52,054 bases of DNA from an uncultured Pseudomonadota bacterium (GTDB lineage: Bacteria; Pseudomonadota; Alphaproteobacteria; UBA9219): NCBI GenBank assembly GCA_903920205.1, contig CAIXLI010000175.1, positions 1 through 52,054 on the forward strand, in the 5' to 3' direction. Both the position numbers and the translations under genes were made by a program. Shown here in pieces: positions 48,271 to 52,054 of this stretch (positions are counted from its first letter, which is position 1; each line of letters opens with the position of its first letter). The notes beneath the pieces are model-generated. The model saw only the letters and a program-made list of their open reading frames with translations, had not been told where the DNA came from and did not search any database.

Positions 48271-48671
48271 TGAGGACGGTAGCAATACCAATGCTTGAGT
48301 TCGCACGCATCTCCTGACTTGGCAAGGCACCCACGCTGAGCCTCGCTTCTCGCCTCTTCGGGAGTCCCTTCTTCGGCCCAAGCGACCTCGTTCTTATATC
48401 CCATAGCGACAGCGGCGCATTTATTCTGCAAGGTCAAGACGATCTTACACTCCGCGCCATATCTAGAGCAGAACCCAAGCGCGTTTTCCGTCGCGGCCTG
48501 TTCATCGGGAAAGGGATCCGACATTCCCCAAGCGCCGTTCTTTTCGCTGAAGGCGATCGCGCCGTAAACCGCAGCGCCTTCGGCATAGGCGGCAGAACTG
48601 CCGACAAGCACAACCGTTGCCGCAATCAGAATCAATCGAAAGACCTTAAGCCGCGTTCCCGAACATGTCAT
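48267..48671 (-). CDS. DUF4189 exported protein
   Basis: This 134-residue protein has a signal peptide (about 1-31, ending AAYAEG) and a DUF4189 domain: AVYGAIAFSEKNGAWGMSDP, then ALGFCSRYGAECKIVLTLQN and KCAAVAMGYKNEVAW. Six Cys residues in the mature part should form disulfides, consistent with the periplasm. Function is unknown. AGGGGGATAAC precedes the ATG. It is translationally coupled to the SpoU methyltransferase gene, a pairing with no obvious biochemical logic. Confidence 0.88.
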   Translation of the reverse strand: MTCSGTRLKVFRLILIAATVVLVGSSAAYAEGAAVYGAIAFSEKNGAWGMSDPFPDEQAATENALGFCSRYGAECKIVLTLQNKCAAVAMGYKNEVAWAEEGTPEEARSEAQRGCLAKSGDACELKHWYCYRPQ

Positions 48672-48785
48672 GTTATCCCCCTAGTTTGGCATAAGCCTCA
48701 ACCAGGGTTTTCTAAAACTCCGGCCCAAAATTTCTATCAGAAGCGCCTCTTTGGAACAAGCCGTTTGAAGGCCTCGCCGACCGCC

Positions 48786-49568
48786 TCATACGCCATCTTT
48801 AAAAATCTGCGCCGCCTGCGCGGCAAGGCCCTTAGAGCTTGCGGCGACCATCTCCCCAGAAAAATCAAAGCCGATAGGATTTAAATCCCAATCTCCGGCA
48901 AACCCGCCCGCGCCGGTGATGATGGGGATAACGCCAGCAACGTCATATATTTTCAGATGTTGCTCCACCACCAGATCCGTCCACCCCATCGCCAGAAGCC
49001 CATAGGCATAGCAGTCGCAACCATATTGAGGCCATTTAACCGTGCGGCATAAATCCAGATAACTCTCAAAATTTTCGCCCCGAAACATATCGGGCGAACC
49101 CGTGTAAAGGCGCGAGGATTCCAACGCGCGAGGCGGAGAAACCTTGATCGGTGCGCCATCATGCGTGGCAACAAGGCCATCAATGCCGAACCAGCGTTCC
49201 CGCGTAAAGGCTTGATCGATACAGCCGACGACGGGCTTCCCCCCATGCATCAAGCCGATGATCGTGCCGAATAAAGGCTTGCCGGTCATAAAGGCGCGTG
49301 TGCCGTCGATGGGATCGATAACCCAAACGAATTCCGCCTTTTCGTTCGACACACCGAATTCTTCGCCAACAATGCCGTGATCGGGAAAGGCCTTGCCAAT
49401 CCTATCGCGCAAATTTTGTTCAATCTCGCGGTCGGCTTGCGTCACCGGCGACTTGTCGTCTTTATCGTCGATGGGGATTTCCTTGCGAAAATAACGCAGC
49501 GTAATCTGTCCCGCAAGATCGGCTGCTTCGTTAAAAAACGGGGCAAAAAACTTCTCGTAATCCGGCAT
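48786..49568 (-). CDS. hisN: inositol monophosphatase-family histidinol-phosphatase
   Basis: This 260-residue protein is of the IMPase family. The metal-binding motifs are GEEFG (Glu-Glu), WVIDPIDGTRAF (Asp-x-Ile-Asp-Gly-Thr) and the later KIYDVAGVIPIITGAGG. This fold removes phosphate from inositol phosphate, histidinol phosphate or related sugars. I assign HisN because the gene follows hisIE directly and no other histidinol-phosphatase is visible; HisB lies outside the window, so this is context-based. The start is the ATG at 49568, which shares one base with the hisIE stop (TGATG). The ORF-track start at 49625 is inside hisIE. Confidence 0.8.
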   Translation of the reverse strand: MPDYEKFFAPFFNEAADLAGQITLRYFRKEIPIDDKDDKSPVTQADREIEQNLRDRIGKAFPDHGIVGEEFGVSNEKAEFVWVIDPIDGTRAFMTGKPLFGTIIGLMHGGKPVVGCIDQAFTRERWFGIDGLVATHDGAPIKVSPPRALESSRLYTGSPDMFRGENFESYLDLCRTVKWPQYGCDCYAYGLLAMGWTDLVVEQHLKIYDVAGVIPIITGAGGFAGDWDLNPIGFDFSGEMVAASSKGLAAQAAQIFKDGV

Positions 49569-50194
49569 CACTTCGCCGCCTTTACCTGAGACCGTTGAAG
49601 CAAAGCCTTCAGAACATCCCCCCACTGCATCGGGGAGGCTTCCAGAAGAACCAGAAGATGGTAAATCAAATCCGCCGCCTCAGAAGCCAAAGCAGGGCTT
49701 TTCGTCGCCGCCGCCAAAGCCGTTTCAACGCCCTCCTCGCCGACCTTCTGCGCGATCCGCGTGACGCCTGCGGCAAAAAGCTTGGCGGTATAACTGTCCG
49801 GCGGCGCCGTCACGCGGCGTTCGTGAATCGTCGCCACAAGATCAGCCAGAACGGAAAGATCGGCGGTTTCATTCGCCTCGCCGAAACAGGTGCGCGTGCC
49901 AAGATGGCAAGTCGGCCCCTCAGGCTCAACCATAATTAAAAGGGCGTCCTTGTCGCAATCAAGCTTAACGTCGACCAAGCGTAGCACATGCCCCGACGTT
50001 TCCCCTTTTTGCCACAAACGTTGCTTGCTGCGGCTATAGAAGGTGACGAGGCCGGAGGAAAGTGTTTTTTGTAACGCTTCTTGATTCACATAACCCAGCA
50101 TCAAAACACGCAGCGAATTTGCGTCTTGCGCAATCGCCGGAATCAAGCCGTCATTTTTTGACCAATCAAGCGCGGCCGGATTGATATCTTGCAT
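49568..50194 (-). CDS. hisIE: bifunctional phosphoribosyl-AMP cyclohydrolase/phosphoribosyl-ATP pyrophosphatase
   Basis: This 208-residue fused enzyme catalyses steps 2 and 3 of histidine synthesis. The N-terminal HisI domain (about 1-112) shows LDCDKDALLIMVEPEGPTCH and TRTCF, supplying the zinc and magnesium ligands (Cys, Asp). The C-terminal HisE domain (about 120-205) shows KVGEEGVETALAA and ASEAADLIYHLLVLL. AAGGAC precedes the ATG. The gene lies 37 bases after hisF on the same strand and before hisN. A fused HisIE is usual in enterobacteria and Firmicutes, whereas alphaproteobacteria commonly keep hisI and hisE apart. Confidence 0.95.
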   Translation of the reverse strand: MQDINPAALDWSKNDGLIPAIAQDANSLRVLMLGYVNQEALQKTLSSGLVTFYSRSKQRLWQKGETSGHVLRLVDVKLDCDKDALLIMVEPEGPTCHLGTRTCFGEANETADLSVLADLVATIHERRVTAPPDSYTAKLFAAGVTRIAQKVGEEGVETALAAATKSPALASEAADLIYHLLVLLEASPMQWGDVLKALLQRSQVKAAK

Positions 50195-50231
50195 TATGTC
50201 CTTTTCCTTCCTGAAAAAACTAAGGTCCTTG

Positions 50232-50999
50232 TCACGCCCGCACCATCACGCCTTGTTGCCGCAGAAAAGACTTCACTTCGCCGATGGTCAAAAGCTGTTT
50301 ATGGAATACGCTGGCCGCCAAGGCTCCGTCAACATGGGCTTTTTGAAAAACATCGGCGAAATGATCTTGTATGCCGGCACCACCTGAGGCGATCAGGGGA
50401 ATCGAGACTTTTTCCCGAACGGTGCGCAGCTGATCGATATCATAGCCGTCGCGCATACCGTCTTGATTCATGCAGTTCAGCACGATCTCACCCGCGCCAC
50501 GTTCTGTTGCTTCAACCGCCCAAGCCACGCTTCGCCGCCGCGTCGCCTGCGTTTTAGCGGCATCGCCCGTATATTGATAAACCCAATAATCGCCGTCCTG
50601 TTTTTTGCTATCGATGCCGATAACAACGCATTGGCTTCCGAATTCCCGCGCCATAAGGTCGATCAGATCGGGATTTTCCAGAGCCGGAGAATTAATCGAA
50701 ATCTTATCCGCGCCATTCGCCAAAATCGCCCGCGCATCGTCAACCGTGCGAATGCCCCCCGCGACGCAAAAAGGGATATCCAGAACATCTGCGACCCGTG
50801 CGATCCATTGGCGATCCACCATGCGCCCGTCGCTGCTGGCGGTGATGTCATAAAACACCAACTCGTCCGCGCCTTCGTCACGATAGCGCGAGGCAAGGCC
50901 GATAATGTCGCCGACGATTTCATGATCGCGGAACTGCACGCCCTTGACGACTTTCCCGTCTTTAACATCCAAACAAGGAATGATGCGTTTAGCAAGCAT
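50232..50999 (-). CDS. hisF: imidazole glycerol phosphate synthase, cyclase subunit
   Basis: This 255-residue TIM-barrel enzyme starts [20 protein letters not shown] with the catalytic Asp in CLDVKDG and carries the second Asp in [15 protein letters not shown] and the phosphate-binding GGAGI. With HisH it makes imidazole glycerol phosphate and AICAR from PRFAR and ammonia. I use the ATG at 50999, which overlaps the hisA stop by 11 bases, instead of the TTG at 51005 in the ORF track. It is part of the hisH-hisA-hisF-hisIE-hisN run. Confidence 0.97.
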   Translation of the reverse strand: MLAKRIIPCLDVKDGKVVKGVQFRDHEIVGDIIGLASRYRDEGADELVFYDITASSDGRMVDRQWIARVADVLDIPFCVAGGIRTVDDARAILANGADKISINSPALENPDLIDLMAREFGSQCVVIGIDSKKQDGDYWVYQYTGDAAKTQATRRRSVAWAVEATERGAGEIVLNCMNQDGMRDGYDIDQLRTVREKVSIPLIASGGAGIQDHFADVFQKAHVDGALAASVFHKQLLTIGEVKSFLRQQGVMVRA

Positions 51000-51729
51000 G
51001 GGCAACCCGTTCTATAGCCTCTGCCAAATCGACGCGGCCTTCGTAAATCGCTTTGCCGACGATAGCGCCCGCGACGGGAGTTTTGGCGAGATCGAGCAAA
51101 TCATCAAGCCCACCGACGCCGCCCGAAGCCAGAACCTCAAGCTTGGGCGCATGTTCATGTATCGATTGATACAGCGCGATATTGGCGCCCGTCAGCATCC
51201 CGTCACGGCCTATATCGGTGCAAAGGATGTGCCGCAACCCGCTGCCCTCATACGCATCCAGAATATCCCACAGCAATTGCTGGCTGCCGCTTTGCCATCC
51301 GTGGGTCAAAACCTCGGGTTGATCGTCAACATATTTGACATCGAACGCTAGGATAATGCGCTCCTCGCCGAATTGGCGAAGCCATTCATGCACCAAAGGT
51401 TTGTTTTTGATCGCCAGACTGCCGACAACGACGCGCTGAACGCCTGCATCCAATAGTTTCTGAATTGTAGCGGCCCCGCGAATGCCGCCACCCGCCTGAA
51501 TTTTCAGCGATGTTTGTTGAGCCACCTGCGCGATAAGATCGATTTGCTGCATCTCGCCCAGACGCGCTCCGTCGAGATCGACCATATGTAGCCATGTCGC
51601 TCCGGCCTCGGCAAATATTTGCGCCTGAGCGACGGGGTCGGTGGCGTATATCTTCGCCGTGTCGAAATCGCCCTGCGTCAGGCGAACGCATTGCCCGTCC
51701 TTAAGATCGATGGCGGGAAAAATATCCAT
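50989..51729 (-). CDS. hisA: phosphoribosylformimino-AICAR-phosphate isomerase
   Basis: This 246-residue TIM-barrel isomerase opens PRFAR precursor ProFAR in step 4 of histidine synthesis. It reads [20 protein letters not shown] with the catalytic Asp (IDLKDG), then [18 protein letters not shown] as phosphate site, and [11 protein letters not shown] with the second catalytic Asp. The last residues [14 protein letters not shown] and [14 protein letters not shown] are conserved. The ATG begins one base after the hisH stop, and the stop overlaps hisF. Confidence 0.97.
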   Translation of the reverse strand: MDIFPAIDLKDGQCVRLTQGDFDTAKIYATDPVAQAQIFAEAGATWLHMVDLDGARLGEMQQIDLIAQVAQQTSLKIQAGGGIRGAATIQKLLDAGVQRVVVGSLAIKNKPLVHEWLRQFGEERIILAFDVKYVDDQPEVLTHGWQSGSQQLLWDILDAYEGSGLRHILCTDIGRDGMLTGANIALYQSIHEHAPKLEVLASGGVGGLDDLLDLAKTPVAGAIVGKAIYEGRVDLAEAIERVAHAC

Positions 51730-51730
51730 G

Positions 51731-52054
51731 TCACATCTCCAAAAAGTTTTTCAGGATTTTGCTTCCTGCCGTTCCGGAACGTTCAGGATGAAATTGACAC
51801 CCGAAAAAGTTCCCCTGCCCCGCCACCGCCGTAAAAACCTCGCTGTAGTCGCATACGGCCACTGTAGACTCTCCCACAGGCGCGGCGAAACTGTGCACAA
51901 AATAGACGACGCTTCCATCCTCTATGCCGCGCAAAAGGGGATGCCCCGCCTGACGCGCCGCGATTTGGTTCCATCCCATTTGGGGAATGGGCATGTCTTC
52001 CTTAGGCTGCAACCGCTTGACCTCGCCCGCCAGAATGCCGAGGCAGGCGCAGCC
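51731..52054 (-). CDS. hisH: imidazole glycerol phosphate synthase, glutaminase subunit (partial)
   Basis: This is the C-terminal 107 residues of HisH; the N-terminus lies beyond the window end. Visible parts are LGILAGEVKRL, then IPQMGWNQIA, VVYFVHSFAAPV and the catalytic His/Glu segment GCQFHPERSGTAGSKILKNF. The catalytic Cys (normally GICLGMQ) is outside the window. HisH releases ammonia from glutamine for HisF. The stop is one base before the hisA ATG, consistent with the order hisH-hisA-hisF. Confidence 0.95.
   Translation of the reverse strand, partial: GCACLGILAGEVKRLQPKEDMPIPQMGWNQIAARQAGHPLLRGIEDGSVVYFVHSFAAPVGESTVAVCDYSEVFTAVAGQGNFFGCQFHPERSGTAGSKILKNFLEM

Overview
The window looks like chromosomal DNA of an alphaproteobacterium of moderate GC that I cannot place to genus. 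The evidence is an alphaproteobacterial-type RNase E with an acidic insert in its S1 region, a DUF1013/TrcR-type cell-cycle regulator, FNR-type operators, a System I cytochrome c fragment (ccmD-ccmE-ccmG) and a hisH-A-F block. All assignments come from reading the sequence; no database search was run.

Layout. (1) 1-9.6 kb is an envelope/stress island of small exported, lipid-anchored or membrane proteins (glycine-zipper lipoprotein, OmpA, fasciclin, CsbD, LTXXQ/Spy-like, PRC-barrel, collagen-like lipoprotein, DUF5329, phospholipase D-like lipoprotein, SYLF, DUF3309, Thivi_2564-type) arranged around a Crp/Fnr regulator gene. Four copies of one operator, TTTTGACATTnATCAAAA, sit in front of four transcription units here, including the regulator's own. 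I read this as a local regulon, and it is the most interesting signal in the window. (2) 9.6-13.1 kb holds a lytic transglycosylase and a TadE-TadE-TadG surface trio. (3) 13.3-17.9 kb holds an unknown protein, a double-length ThyX-like protein with complementary half motifs, a MarR regulator, an NlpC/P60 hydrolase and tRNA-Ser(UGA). (4) 17.9-19.3 kb is a scar with a decayed IS110 transposase and several strong inverted repeats. (5) 19.5-25 kb holds rne, uup and a YgjP-like metalloprotease gene.

(6) 25-30.7 kb holds a frameshifted NERD gene, ccmD-E-G, a SnoaL-like protein with a histone-H1-like tail, a secreted collagen/tail-collar protein and trcR. (7) 30.8-35.5 kb holds a lipoprotein, a Gtr-type glycosylation cassette (polytopic GT, GtrB-like, GtrA) and a divergent isochorismatase-like protein. 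(8) 35.7-42.1 kb holds lon behind a sigma-32-like promoter, then four tandem paralogous GT2 genes. (9) 42.1-46.5 kb holds OsmC, an alpha/beta-hydrolase lipoprotein, a second Crp/Fnr regulator with an unusual C-terminal cysteine cluster divergent from hemN with an FNR-like site between them, and a VanX-like dipeptidase. (10) 46.8-52 kb holds an unknown protein, a SpoU methyltransferase, a DUF4189 protein and the histidine genes hisH(partial)-hisA-hisF-hisIE-hisN on the minus strand.

Many ORF-track starts are TTG/GTG extensions. I moved starts to the ATG served by a Shine-Dalgarno sequence wherever one was visible. Most long antisense ORFs in the track are shadows.
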